Source of the DNA: Chitinophagaceae bacterium
GTDB lineage: Bacteria; Bacteroidota; Bacteroidia; Chitinophagales; Chitinophagaceae
Direction of reading: 5' to 3'
DNA: 7,434 nucleotides
NCBI GenBank assembly: GCA_025362915.1
Contig: JANYEU010000266.1
Span: 1-7,434, forward strand
The first letter of the stretch is position 1, and each line of letters starts with the position of its first letter. Made by a program: the position numbers and the translations under genes. Under the pieces are notes generated by a model, which was not told the DNA's origin, did no database searches, and was given only the letters and a program-made list of their open reading frames with translations. This document shows, piece by piece, positions 1 to 6,797 of the stretch.

Positions 1-910
1 CTTTCCGCCCCGCTACTATTGCACCAATAAGTGTTAATAGAAAAACCGTAACAGGTGTGGCACTTCGTCTGTAGAGCTCCACTTTAAGGTCGTTTATTCC
101 CTCCGAACCCCTCTCTTCTTGCATCCGAATGAACCTTTCCAACTCTTTAGAGCTTAGTTTATCCTTGGTAAACTTATCCTTGCCAAGATCTTGAGGTCTA
201 AAAGTGAATTTGGCAATTTGCCGCGGCTCCATCGTAACGGTTTCATTTAGTGGATGCACGGTGCGGGTAATTACGCTTGTCATCCGCCATTTATGTATGG
301 CAGTATCCCATTGAATACTTTCGGCACGGGTGTTTACGGTTAGTTTATCATGCTCTATATGGTGCATAAAAAAAGTACCACCACGTTTATACATCGTATC
401 GTAATTCATGATACCGGCATAAGTAAAAGAATCTACCTTAAAATAAATATTGGTGTTAACATTGGCTGTAAGTTGCTCGTATGAGTTATCCCTATCTACA
501 TACCTTGCCTCAAAATTGCTTCGAATTAGGTTCGCTTTTGGTATCACATACTGATTAGCCGACCAAAGTATGAGGGCAAAAAAAGCACCTCCTATTATGT
601 AGGGACGCAACCATCTGTTGTAAGATACACCACTAGCAAGAATGGGGATTATCTCGGTATTGCTTGCCATTTTGGACGTAAAAAAAATAGCTGATATATA
701 TACAAACAGGGGAAAGAGAAGGGCAATTATGTAAGGAACAAAGCCATAATAGTATCCTTGAACAATCTGGATGAATGACAGCCCGGATTTCACGAAGTTA
801 TCCGTCTTTTCGCTGAGGTCTATTACAATAGCGATGATTGTAAACAAAAAGATAGCAAAGAAGAAAGTGCTAAGAAACTTTTTTAATATGAACCAGTCGA
901 GTTTTTTCAT
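1..910 (-). CDS. LptF/LptG (YjgP/YjgQ) family LPS export permease, 3' end cut off
   Basis: Inner-membrane subunit of the Lpt ABC exporter, which extracts lipopolysaccharide from the inner membrane and passes it to the periplasmic bridge. Reading leftward from the ATG at 910, 303 codons are open with no stop. Visible parts are a transmembrane helix at about 12-31, a second at about 56-78, a third at about 103-120, a long hydrophilic periplasmic region (about 125-285, where the family has its jelly-roll domain), and the start of a fourth helix at 286-301. The stretch NTEIIPILASGVSYNRWLRP at 84-103 is the conserved cytoplasmic segment next to helix 2 that couples to the ATPase LptB. The family is usually about 350-360 residues with six helices, so the last 50 or so residues lie outside the window. 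LptF and LptG cannot be told apart from this fragment; the N-terminus resembles Bacteroidota proteins usually labelled LptG. The gene is divergent from the ATP-grasp gene. No Shine-Dalgarno sequence is visible. Confidence 0.93.
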   Translation of the reverse strand, partial: MKKLDWFILKKFLSTFFFAIFLFTIIAIVIDLSEKTDNFVKSGLSFIQIVQGYYYGFVPYIIALLFPLFVYISAIFFTSKMASNTEIIPILASGVSYNRWLRPYIIGGAFFALILWSANQYVIPKANLIRSNFEARYVDRDNSYEQLTANVNTNIYFKVDSFTYAGIMNYDTMYKRGGTFFMHHIEHDKLTVNTRAESIQWDTAIHKWRMTSVITRTVHPLNETVTMEPRQIAKFTFRPQDLGKDKFTKDKLSSKELERFIRMQEERGSEGINDLKVELYRRSATPVTVFLLTLIGAIVAGRK

Positions 911-921
911 TATTAATGGCA

Positions 922-929
922 CAAATATA
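922..929 (-). promoter_or_regulatory. Candidate Bacteroidota -7 box for the LptF/G-type gene
   Basis: The minus strand reads TATATTTG here, an exact match to the Bacteroidota -7 consensus TAnnTTTG recognised by the primary sigma factor of that phylum. It ends 11 nt before the ATG at 910, so transcription would start about 5-7 nt upstream of the gene and leave almost no leader. A T-run (951-955) lies 21 nt upstream where the -33 TTTG/TTG element is expected, but it lacks the G. The match is an eight-base pattern with two free positions, so chance occurrence is possible. Confidence 0.4.
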
Positions 930-1043
930 GTTGGAGAGTAATTGATAATGAAAAATAGGAATGGATAAAACAAAAACTGCTACCAAAAATTTATATAAAC
1001 TACTTTATTCTTTCACCCTGACCACGTCATTTGAATATCGTTT

Positions 1044-1085
1044 ATTACTAACTGTTTACTGATAACCGATGACCGAATACTTTCT
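1044..1085. repeat. Degenerate 7-bp tandem repeat array in the divergent spacer
   Basis: Read in register, the plus strand gives ACTGTTT, ACTGATA, ACCGATG, ACCGAAT and ACTTTCT (1051-1085), preceded by a weaker unit ATTACTA (1044-1050). Each unit starts AC[T/C], with variation in the remaining bases. The array lies in the 286-bp spacer (911-1196) between the leftward permease gene and the rightward ATP-grasp gene; the rest of that spacer is AT-rich and shows no gene. The same 7-bp periodicity and AC[T/C] phase recur at 5747-5831, which suggests one repeat family. Function is unknown. Confidence 0.6.
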
Positions 1086-1196
1086 TTTTGATAAATATCT
1101 TCTTCCCAAAAGCCATCGTACTATATAATTCCCTATTTTTAGATTTTATCAACAGTTTAGTCGCTCCAACTGTTATTTTATTTAAGACTATTTTTG

Positions 1197-3797
1197 ATGA
1201 TAGCAACCCGGCAAGCATCTCTTTTTCAAAATTATTTTAGTTCTAATTATTCATACAATGAGTTGTTGAGCGAAGATGGAAATCTACGCACCTATTGGCA
1301 AACGTTTTTTCAATCGTTTGCCATGCTTGGCATTGAAGAACTACAAGATAGAAGGCAGGCCATACATAGATTCCTAAAAGAAAACGGTGTTACCTATAAT
1401 ATTTACGGCGACCCATTGGGACTTAACCGTCCTTGGAATTTGGACGTAATTCCTTTTTTGGTTGGTAAGCAGGAATGGACAACCATCGAAGCCGGGCTGA
1501 TACAACGGGCAGAGTTATTCAACCTTATCCTAAAAGATATTTACGGTCCGCAACAATTAATAAAAAAAGGACTACTACCCATAGAACTTGTGTACAATCA
1601 CCCAGGATTCCTTAGGCAATGTTCTGGAATACAATTAGTAGGTACCCATCACCTGGTTTTATATTCTGCCGATATTGCCCGTAGCCCTGATGGAAAGATT
1701 TGGGTATTGAATGATAGGACACAAGCCCCGTCAGGCTCTGGGTATGCACTGGAAAACAGGATGGCAATGGCGCGCATATTGCCAGAATTCTTTGAAGGAT
1801 TGAAGGTAAAACAACTTGCCCCATACTTTACCGACCTGCGGGATGCCCTGACAGAGATGATGCCCCAGCAAAACCAACCGCGCATAGTAATACTAACCCC
1901 CGGACCTCGAAACGAAACTTATTTTGAACACTCATATCTTTCTTCCTATCTCGGCTATACGCTTGTGCAGGGTGATGACCTGATGGTAAAAGACAATTAT
2001 GTGTGGCTGAAAACAGTAGGTGGACTGGAAAGGGTGGATGTAATATTGAGGCGTGTGGATGATAACTATTGTGACCCATTGGAACTAAAAGAGGATTCAC
2101 AACTTGGTGTAGCGGGTTTATTGCAAGCGGTTCGTAGTGGCAATGTACGAATAGCTAATCCATTGGGTAGTGGCATACTGGAAAACCCAGGCATCATGCC
2201 TTTCCTGCCAGCCATTGCCAAATATTATTTCAATAAACCTTTAATCTTACCAAACATTGCTTCTTGGTGGTGTGGGCAGCCAGCCGAATTAAAGTATGTA
2301 TTGGAAAATATCTCCACTCTGATCATCAAGAAGATATATCGTGATTCCAACATAAGTACATCAGTAGATGGCTCATTGTTATCAGCAAAAAAGATACAGG
2401 AACTAAAAGAGCAGATAAAAACGCATCCTTATTTATATGTTGGTCAGGAAAAGGTTGCCTTTTCTTCCACCCCATCTTTTTCTGATAAGAAAGTAGAACC
2501 ATGCAATGCACTTTTCAGAAGTTTTTTGGTAAGCAACCGTGATAGCTATACCGTAATGAAAGGCGGACTTACACGAACTGCAAATGATTCGGGTAATATG
2601 GTCATCTCCAACCAGTTGGGTGGCTTAAGTAAGGATACATGGATAATAAATACAGATACTGAACCAGAATTTACGCAACAACAATCTCTAAAGAGTGCTT
2701 TTGGAACAATGACCCAATCGCAATCCTTGTCTCAGTTGCAAAGTCAGCAATTGCCTGTTGCCATCATGCCAACTTATAAGAGTTCCTTGCCAAGTCATAC
2801 GGCAGAAAACTTATTCTGGGTAGGACGGTATGCAGAAAGGTTTCTGGGGAATGCGCGCTTTCAGCGTACTGTAATGCAATCCATTACCGAAGGAAATCAT
2901 TTACAGTCAGATAACCGCCACACAGAAGAGTGCATGTTGATGGCATTGACGCATTATACATTTACGTATCCGGGTTTTATTGGCGAAAGTGGAAAGACAA
3001 AGCTGGGTAACCCTTGGAAGGAACTATCCGAAATGATGTTTGACACTTCTAAAAATGGTGGACTCACTTACAACTTTGGCTTGTTTAGCAGGTCTGTGAA
3101 TGCAGTACGCGATCATTGGAGCGCAGATACCTGGCGTGTATTGCGGAGTATGGAAGAACTTTGGGTAGATGCAGCCACCACACATCTTACCCATTTTAAA
3201 ATGGTTGCCATGCTGGACGAATTGATTACATCCATGGTGGCATTTATTGGACTGAATAGGGAAAGTATTTCCAGGGAACAAGGATGGTCTTTATTGAATA
3301 CGGGACGAAAGATAGAAGCGGGCTTATTGTTGGTAAACATGATGCGGGCTACCTTGGTAAACAAACACGAAGAGCAGGTGGCGTATAACCTACAGGAAGC
3401 CGTATTGCGCAGCAACGACTCTTTGGTAAACTATCGCTATAAATATAAGGTACATTTACAGTTGCCATTGGTTTTGGATTTAATGCTGCTGGATCCCAAT
3501 AATCCTCGTTCCCTTATCTATCAGGTAGTGCGAATAAAGAATTATCTGGAGAGTATGCCCAACCCCCAAAATGTGGCAATGCCAGAGCATATACGGCTTA
3601 CTACAGAACTGTATGAGCAACTGAAAAATGCAGATAAAGACTACCTTACCACACTTGATAATACCATGGCTACATACGAGAATCTAGATAATTTCTTGGC
3701 AGACATGTACTCTTATTTGGTTAGCATTCCGAATGCAATATCGAAAACATATTTTAAACATACTCAGCCACAGCGACAATTATTTACTGCTGGCTAG
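1197..3797 (+). CDS. Circularly permuted ATP-grasp / alpha-E fusion protein
   Basis: An 866-residue fusion of two proteins that are separate in many bacteria. Residues about 10-480 are a circularly permuted ATP-grasp ligase (COG2308, DUF404/DUF407 type). Its conserved blocks are NDRTQAPSGSGYALENR at 172-188, EHSYL from 244, RRVDDN at 285-290 with DPLEL just after, NVRIANPLGSG at 316-326, WWCG at 357-360, GQE at 416-418 and VMKGGLTR at 453-460. A Q/S-rich linker (about 493-521) leads to an alpha-E domain (COG2307, DUF403) from about 530 to 850, opening with PSHTAENLFWVGRYAER at 532. ATP-grasp enzymes of this class are predicted amide/peptide ligases; the substrate is unknown. The ATG at 1197 is preferred over the TTG at 1194, and the family N-terminus (YNELL...GVTYNIYGDP) needs this start. 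The transglutaminase gene follows 15 bp later, and the two are very probably co-transcribed. Confidence 0.93.
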   Translation: MIATRQASLFQNYFSSNYSYNELLSEDGNLRTYWQTFFQSFAMLGIEELQDRRQAIHRFLKENGVTYNIYGDPLGLNRPWNLDVIPFLVGKQEWTTIEAGLIQRAELFNLILKDIYGPQQLIKKGLLPIELVYNHPGFLRQCSGIQLVGTHHLVLYSADIARSPDGKIWVLNDRTQAPSGSGYALENRMAMARILPEFFEGLKVKQLAPYFTDLRDALTEMMPQQNQPRIVILTPGPRNETYFEHSYLSSYLGYTLVQGDDLMVKDNYVWLKTVGGLERVDVILRRVDDNYCDPLELKEDSQLGVAGLLQAVRSGNVRIANPLGSGILENPGIMPFLPAIAKYYFNKPLILPNIASWWCGQPAELKYVLENISTLIIKKIYRDSNISTSVDGSLLSAKKIQELKEQIKTHPYLYVGQEKVAFSSTPSFSDKKVEPCNALFRSFLVSNRDSYTVMKGGLTRTANDSGNMVISNQLGGLSKDTWIINTDTEPEFTQQQSLKSAFGTMTQSQSLSQLQSQQLPVAIMPTYKSSLPSHTAENLFWVGRYAERFLGNARFQRTVMQSITEGNHLQSDNRHTEECMLMALTHYTFTYPGFIGESGKTKLGNPWKELSEMMFDTSKNGGLTYNFGLFSRSVNAVRDHWSADTWRVLRSMEELWVDAATTHLTHFKMVAMLDELITSMVAFIGLNRESISREQGWSLLNTGRKIEAGLLLVNMMRATLVNKHEEQVAYNLQEAVLRSNDSLVNYRYKYKVHLQLPLVLDLMLLDPNNPRSLIYQVVRIKNYLESMPNPQNVAMPEHIRLTTELYEQLKNADKDYLTTLDNTMATYENLDNFLADMYSYLVSIPNAISKTYFKHTQPQRQLFTAG

Positions 3798-3812
3798 TAA
3801 TAGATTTCTACC

Positions 3813-4718
3813 ATGAAATATAAGATTGTCCATACAACACAATACATCTATTACGAGCCTATCAGTCTCTGTCATAACATGGCGCGCCTTGTTCCTCGAA
3901 GCACACCCGCACAGACCTGCACTAAATCTACTGTGGCAATCTATCCTGAACCGGATGTATTGAACGAGTTTGATGATTTCTTCGGCAATAAGGTTACTTA
4001 TTTTGCCATCCAGCATGAGCATAAATCATTGACGGTAACTGTTTCTTCGGAAATAGAACGTACACCCATCGATTTAAAACAAAGTATTGATACCTATGGA
4101 AAAGTTTCCTGGGAAGATGCACGTATGCAACTATACCAGCAACGGTTGGAGTACATAGATGCCCGCCAGTATGTGCCGGAAACAGAAGCCACCAAGTTCG
4201 AGTCGGGCATTACCAATTATGCCCTAAAGTCTTTCACGCCTGGCAGACCCATCTATCAGGCCGTATATGATTTGATGGAACGCATTTATAAGGAGTTTCA
4301 ATTCAAACCGGGCTTCACTACTGTAGCCACTCCTATTGCCGAAGTGATGCTGTTGCGAAAGGGTGTTTGTCAGGACTTTGCACATGTGGGTATTGCCTGC
4401 CTCCGGTCTGTTGGTTTACCTGCCAGATATGTAAGTGGTTACATAGAAACATTGCCGCCTCCGGGTGTAGAGAAACTGGTAGGCGTTGATGCTTCCCACG
4501 CATGGTTTTCTGCATTCATACCCAATATTGGTTGGGTGGATTTTGATCCTACCAATAATGTAATACCCGCCGAGCAACACATTACCATTGGTTGGGGAAG
4601 GGATTATTTTGACATTACCCCACTGAAAGGCGTTATCCTCAGTAGCAGCCCGCACAGACTTTCTGTTTCTGTGGATGTAAGAAGAATGGAAAAAACCGCC
4701 GACAATCTTACCACATAG
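3813..4718 (+). CDS. Transglutaminase-like cysteine protease family protein (COG1305)
   Basis: A 301-residue protein of the bacterial transglutaminase-like family. Residues 1 to about 85 form the beta-rich bacterial transglutaminase N-terminal domain (MKYKIVHTTQYIYYEPISLC...). The catalytic core carries an intact triad: Cys186 in GVCQDFAHVG, His229 in DASHAWFSAF, and Asp245 in WVDFDPTNN. Members act as proteases, peptidases or amide-transfer enzymes. Beside an ATP-grasp/alpha-E protein this one is inferred to process or transfer the peptide product, but its substrate is not known. No signal peptide or membrane segment is seen, so it is probably cytoplasmic. It starts 15 bp after the ATP-grasp/alpha-E stop, in the same direction, which fits an operon. 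The last two codons before the stop (both Thr) and the TAG stop lie inside the left arm of the inverted-repeat element at 4708-4853. Confidence 0.93.
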   Translation: MKYKIVHTTQYIYYEPISLCHNMARLVPRSTPAQTCTKSTVAIYPEPDVLNEFDDFFGNKVTYFAIQHEHKSLTVTVSSEIERTPIDLKQSIDTYGKVSWEDARMQLYQQRLEYIDARQYVPETEATKFESGITNYALKSFTPGRPIYQAVYDLMERIYKEFQFKPGFTTVATPIAEVMLLRKGVCQDFAHVGIACLRSVGLPARYVSGYIETLPPPGVEKLVGVDASHAWFSAFIPNIGWVDFDPTNNVIPAEQHITIGWGRDYFDITPLKGVILSSSPHRLSVSVDVRRMEKTADNLTT

Positions 4719-4853
4719 GCACAATAGGCACATAGAATAATAAGTATTATTTTCTAGGTCACATAGACGAGTATAAAACCTTTAGAATGTTTTTTTATGT
4801 TTTCTACATCAACTCACCAAGAATACTATGTGCCTATTGTGCCTATGTGGTAA
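4708..4853. repeat. 146-bp element with perfect 28-bp terminal inverted repeats
   Basis: The left arm (4708-4735) and right arm (4826-4853) are exact reverse complements over 28 bases; the match breaks on both sides. Each arm is built from short iterations of CACATAGG, CACAATAGG and CACATAG. The 90-bp interior carries a further degraded copy, AGGTCACATAG (4756-4766), and a small AT-only palindrome AATAATAAGTATTATT (4736-4751). No target-site duplication is evident at the outer edges. The left arm supplies the transglutaminase stop codon and the right arm ends 70 bp before the start of the AraC/alkyltransferase gene. Transcribed, the arms would form a long stem that could end or attenuate transcription. 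It could equally be a member of a dispersed non-coding repeat family. Confidence 0.85.
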
Positions 4854-4923
4854 AGTTGCGCAAGAAACGGGTTTATCACTTCGCCATTACAACGCACCTT
4901 TACACTCAGTAAAGAAAGATACC

Positions 4924-5781
4924 ATGCAAGATTATTACCGTATAGCAGCCGCTCTATCGTACATCAAAAACAATATGCAACAGCAGCCCACATTAGAAGA
5001 AGTGGCAAAGGCGGTGTATGTAAGTCCCTTTCATTTTCAGCGGATGTTTACTGATTGGGCTGGGGTAAGCCCCAAGAAGTTCTTGCATTACCTGAGTGTG
5101 GAATATGCCAAGGAAGTATTGAAACGAAAGGATGCTTCGGTGTATGATGCCGCGTACGAAACTGGCTTGTCTGGTACTGGCAGACTTCACGATTTGTTTG
5201 TAAACATAGAAGACATGACACCCGGAGAATACAAGAACGGCGGCAAACACCTTACCATCCACTATAGTTTTGGCGAATGTGCTTTTGGTAATTACCTCGT
5301 TGCTTCCACTACTGTGGGCATCTCCAATTTATTACTCTTCAACCAATCTTCCGATGATGCTGTGCAAGAGTTACAGTTACTTTGGCCCAATGCCACGCTT
5401 ATAGAAATGGAAACCAGTTATCATCAATCAATAAAAGACTTCTTTGGTAATACCAGCAAGGATGCTGCGCAGATAAAGCTTCACCTAAAGGGTACGCCCT
5501 TTCAGTTAAAGGTATGGGAGGCATTATTAAAGATACCCGAAGGAAACCTCTCTTCTTATACCAACGTGGCAGAAGCTGTCAACCATCCTACGGCACAGCG
5601 GGCAGTGGGCAGTGCCATTGGTGCCAACCCTGTTGGGTTTATCATTCCCTGTCATCGGGTGATAAAAAGTGTTGGGGACATTGGCGAATACCGTTGGGGA
5701 GCAGAACGTAAGATGGCCATCATTGGATGGGAAGCGGGAAGGGCAGAGTCGAAAGTTGAAAGTCAGGAGTCAAAAGTTTAA
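4924..5781 (+). CDS. AraC-type HTH / methylated-DNA-protein-cysteine methyltransferase fusion
   Basis: A 285-residue suicide DNA-repair protein with a DNA-binding front half. Residues 1 to about 107 are an AraC-family double HTH (TLEEVAKAVYVSPFHFQRMF, then GLSGTGRLHDLFV...MTPGEYKNGG). Residues about 108-190 match the alkyltransferase N-terminal domain, and about 190-275 the catalytic domain. RAVG at 226-229 and PCHRV at 242-246 are present, with Cys243 as the methyl acceptor; SVGDIGEYRWGAERK follows as expected. It should move alkyl groups from O6-guanine to Cys243. The E. coli Ada zinc domain, whose Cys38 senses methylphosphotriesters, is absent. The ATG at 4924 is chosen because the HTH begins there; an in-frame ATG at 4828 lies in the right arm of the inverted repeat and adds a 32-residue unrelated leader. 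The C-terminal tail (RAESKVESQESKV) is encoded by 7-bp repeats and is probably not functional. Confidence 0.92.
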   Translation: MQDYYRIAAALSYIKNNMQQQPTLEEVAKAVYVSPFHFQRMFTDWAGVSPKKFLHYLSVEYAKEVLKRKDASVYDAAYETGLSGTGRLHDLFVNIEDMTPGEYKNGGKHLTIHYSFGECAFGNYLVASTTVGISNLLLFNQSSDDAVQELQLLWPNATLIEMETSYHQSIKDFFGNTSKDAAQIKLHLKGTPFQLKVWEALLKIPEGNLSSYTNVAEAVNHPTAQRAVGSAIGANPVGFIIPCHRVIKSVGDIGEYRWGAERKMAIIGWEAGRAESKVESQESKV

Positions 5782-5831
5782 AGCTTTACTCAAATAACTT
5801 TCGACTATCGACTTATGACTTATGACTGCCT
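5747..5831. repeat. Two head-to-head 7-bp repeat arrays at a convergent gene end
   Basis: On the plus strand 5747-5784 reads as successive heptamers AGTCGAA, AGTTGAA, AGTCAGG, AGTCAAA, AGTTTAA. After a short gap, 5797-5831 reads ACTTTCG, ACTATCG, ACTTATG, ACTTATG, ACTGCCT. The first array is the reverse-complement version of the second, so the arms face each other and include a perfect 11-bp inverted repeat (5747-5757 with 5796-5806). Both convergent genes stop inside it: the alkyltransferase at 5779-5781 and the prenyl synthase at 5820-5822. The gap between the genes is only 38 bp. RNA from either strand could fold into an imperfect hairpin, so a two-way terminator role is possible but not shown; there is no clean GC stem followed by a T-run. 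Confidence 0.75.
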
Positions 5832-6785
5832 TTGAATCAAATACGCCGCAAGTTCTGCCAGTGCATGTTTGCGGGTGGCGGTAACCGCAATATCGTCGAG
5901 GTGTTTGTATGCTTTTGCCAAGTATTGTTCCTTTAATTGATTAGCCCATGCATCCACATTACAATCCCTGAATATGGCGAGCATCTTTTCCACCTTATCT
6001 GGTCTATCAGTGCTAAGTAGTTCATTAATAATTACCCTTTGTTCCAGCGTAGCCACTTCAAGTGCATGAAGCAAAAGGAAAGTCTTTTTATTCTGGCGGA
6101 TATCGCCACCCACATCCTTCCCAAACTTTGCAGGATCGCCGAAGGCATCCAAATAATCATCCTGTATCTGAAAGGCAAGACCAAGGTTCAGTCCGAAGTT
6201 ATAGATATGGTTACAATTACCATCACCCGCGCCACCGATGATGGCACCCAACTTTAATGAAGCAGCCAGCAGTACAGAAGTCTTCAGCGTTATCATGTGC
6301 AGGTATTCATCAAATAAAACAGTTTCCTGTTTTTCAAAATCCATGTCATATTGCTGCCCTTCGCACACTTCCCTCGCCGTCTTGTTAAACAGTTCCAGCA
6401 CGGCGTGTATGTGTTCAGTACTTGTCTTGTTGATGTAATCGTACGCTTTTATAATCATCACATCACCAGAAAGTATTGCTACGTTACTACCGTATTTTGC
6501 ATGCACGGTTTCCATGCCGCGCCTTAGTGTGGCAGCGTCCATTATGTCGTCGTGTACCAAGGTAAAGTTGTGGAAGAGTTCTATGGCAATGGCAACATTG
6601 TAAGCATCTTCTGTCAGATTGCCAAATAGTTCATTTCCCATCAGGCACATTACGGGACGGATACGTTTGCCACCAATGCCCAGAAAGTAATTGCCTGGCC
6701 CATATAAGGTAGAAGGCTGCTGAGGAAAATGTGACGTTTCGAAACGGGCTATAAACTTAGTGGCTAATTCTTGGAAGCTATGCAT
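5820..6785 (-). CDS. Trans-isoprenyl (polyprenyl) diphosphate synthase, probably short-chain
   Basis: A 321-residue all-helical prenyltransferase that condenses isopentenyl diphosphate with allylic diphosphates to make precursors for quinones, carotenoids or other isoprenoids. Both magnesium-binding aspartate motifs are intact: DDIMD at 79-83, followed by LRRG, and DDYLD at 209-213 within QIQDDYLDAFGD. GKRIRPVM near residue 40-47 is the conserved diphosphate-binding block. The first motif is plain DDxxD, without the two-residue insertion of bacterial farnesyl diphosphate synthases such as E. coli IspA. Phe74 lies five residues before it, as in archaeal geranylgeranyl diphosphate synthase, so a C20 product is favoured; this is inference from family knowledge. 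The ATG at 6785 gives MHSFQELATKF; the frame stays open to a TTG at 6815, but that extension would read through a hairpin stem and is rejected. The stop lies inside a 7-bp repeat unit. Confidence 0.93.
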   Translation of the reverse strand: MHSFQELATKFIARFETSHFPQQPSTLYGPGNYFLGIGGKRIRPVMCLMGNELFGNLTEDAYNVAIAIELFHNFTLVHDDIMDAATLRRGMETVHAKYGSNVAILSGDVMIIKAYDYINKTSTEHIHAVLELFNKTAREVCEGQQYDMDFEKQETVLFDEYLHMITLKTSVLLAASLKLGAIIGGAGDGNCNHIYNFGLNLGLAFQIQDDYLDAFGDPAKFGKDVGGDIRQNKKTFLLLHALEVATLEQRVIINELLSTDRPDKVEKMLAIFRDCNVDAWANQLKEQYLAKAYKHLDDIAVTATRKHALAELAAYLIQRQS

Positions 6786-6789
6786 GTGG

Positions 6790-6797
6790 CAAAAATA
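6790..6797 (-). promoter_or_regulatory. Candidate -7 box for the prenyl synthase gene
   Basis: The minus strand reads TATTTTTG, matching the Bacteroidota -7 consensus TAnnTTTG. It ends only 4 nt before the ATG at 6785, so a start about 5-7 nt downstream would give an essentially leaderless mRNA. No -33 TTTG/TTG at the usual distance of about 19-21 nt is seen; that position falls in the adjacent hairpin. Because the same bases form the T-rich tail of the hairpin at 6797-6845, the match may be a by-product of a terminator. Confidence 0.3.

Noticed and set aside
1044..1085. CRISPR-like array
   Set aside because: Units are 7 bp, contiguous and degenerate, with no spacers, and no cas gene is present in the window.
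1194..1196. TTG start one codon upstream of the ATP-grasp/alpha-E gene
   Set aside because: An ATG follows immediately and there is no ribosome-binding signal to favour the TTG.
4708..4853. Insertion sequence or integron attachment site
   Set aside because: There is no transposase or integrase frame inside 146 bp, no visible target-site duplication, and no attC-type core sites; it is kept only as an inverted-repeat element.
5514..5711. Short open frame in another register inside the alkyltransferase gene
   Set aside because: It overlaps the catalytic domain with PCHRV and is a frame shadow without recognisable features.
6039..6438. Two rightward open frames opposite the prenyl synthase
   Set aside because: They lie wholly within the conserved coding sequence of the minus-strand gene, including its aspartate-motif region, and show no family features.
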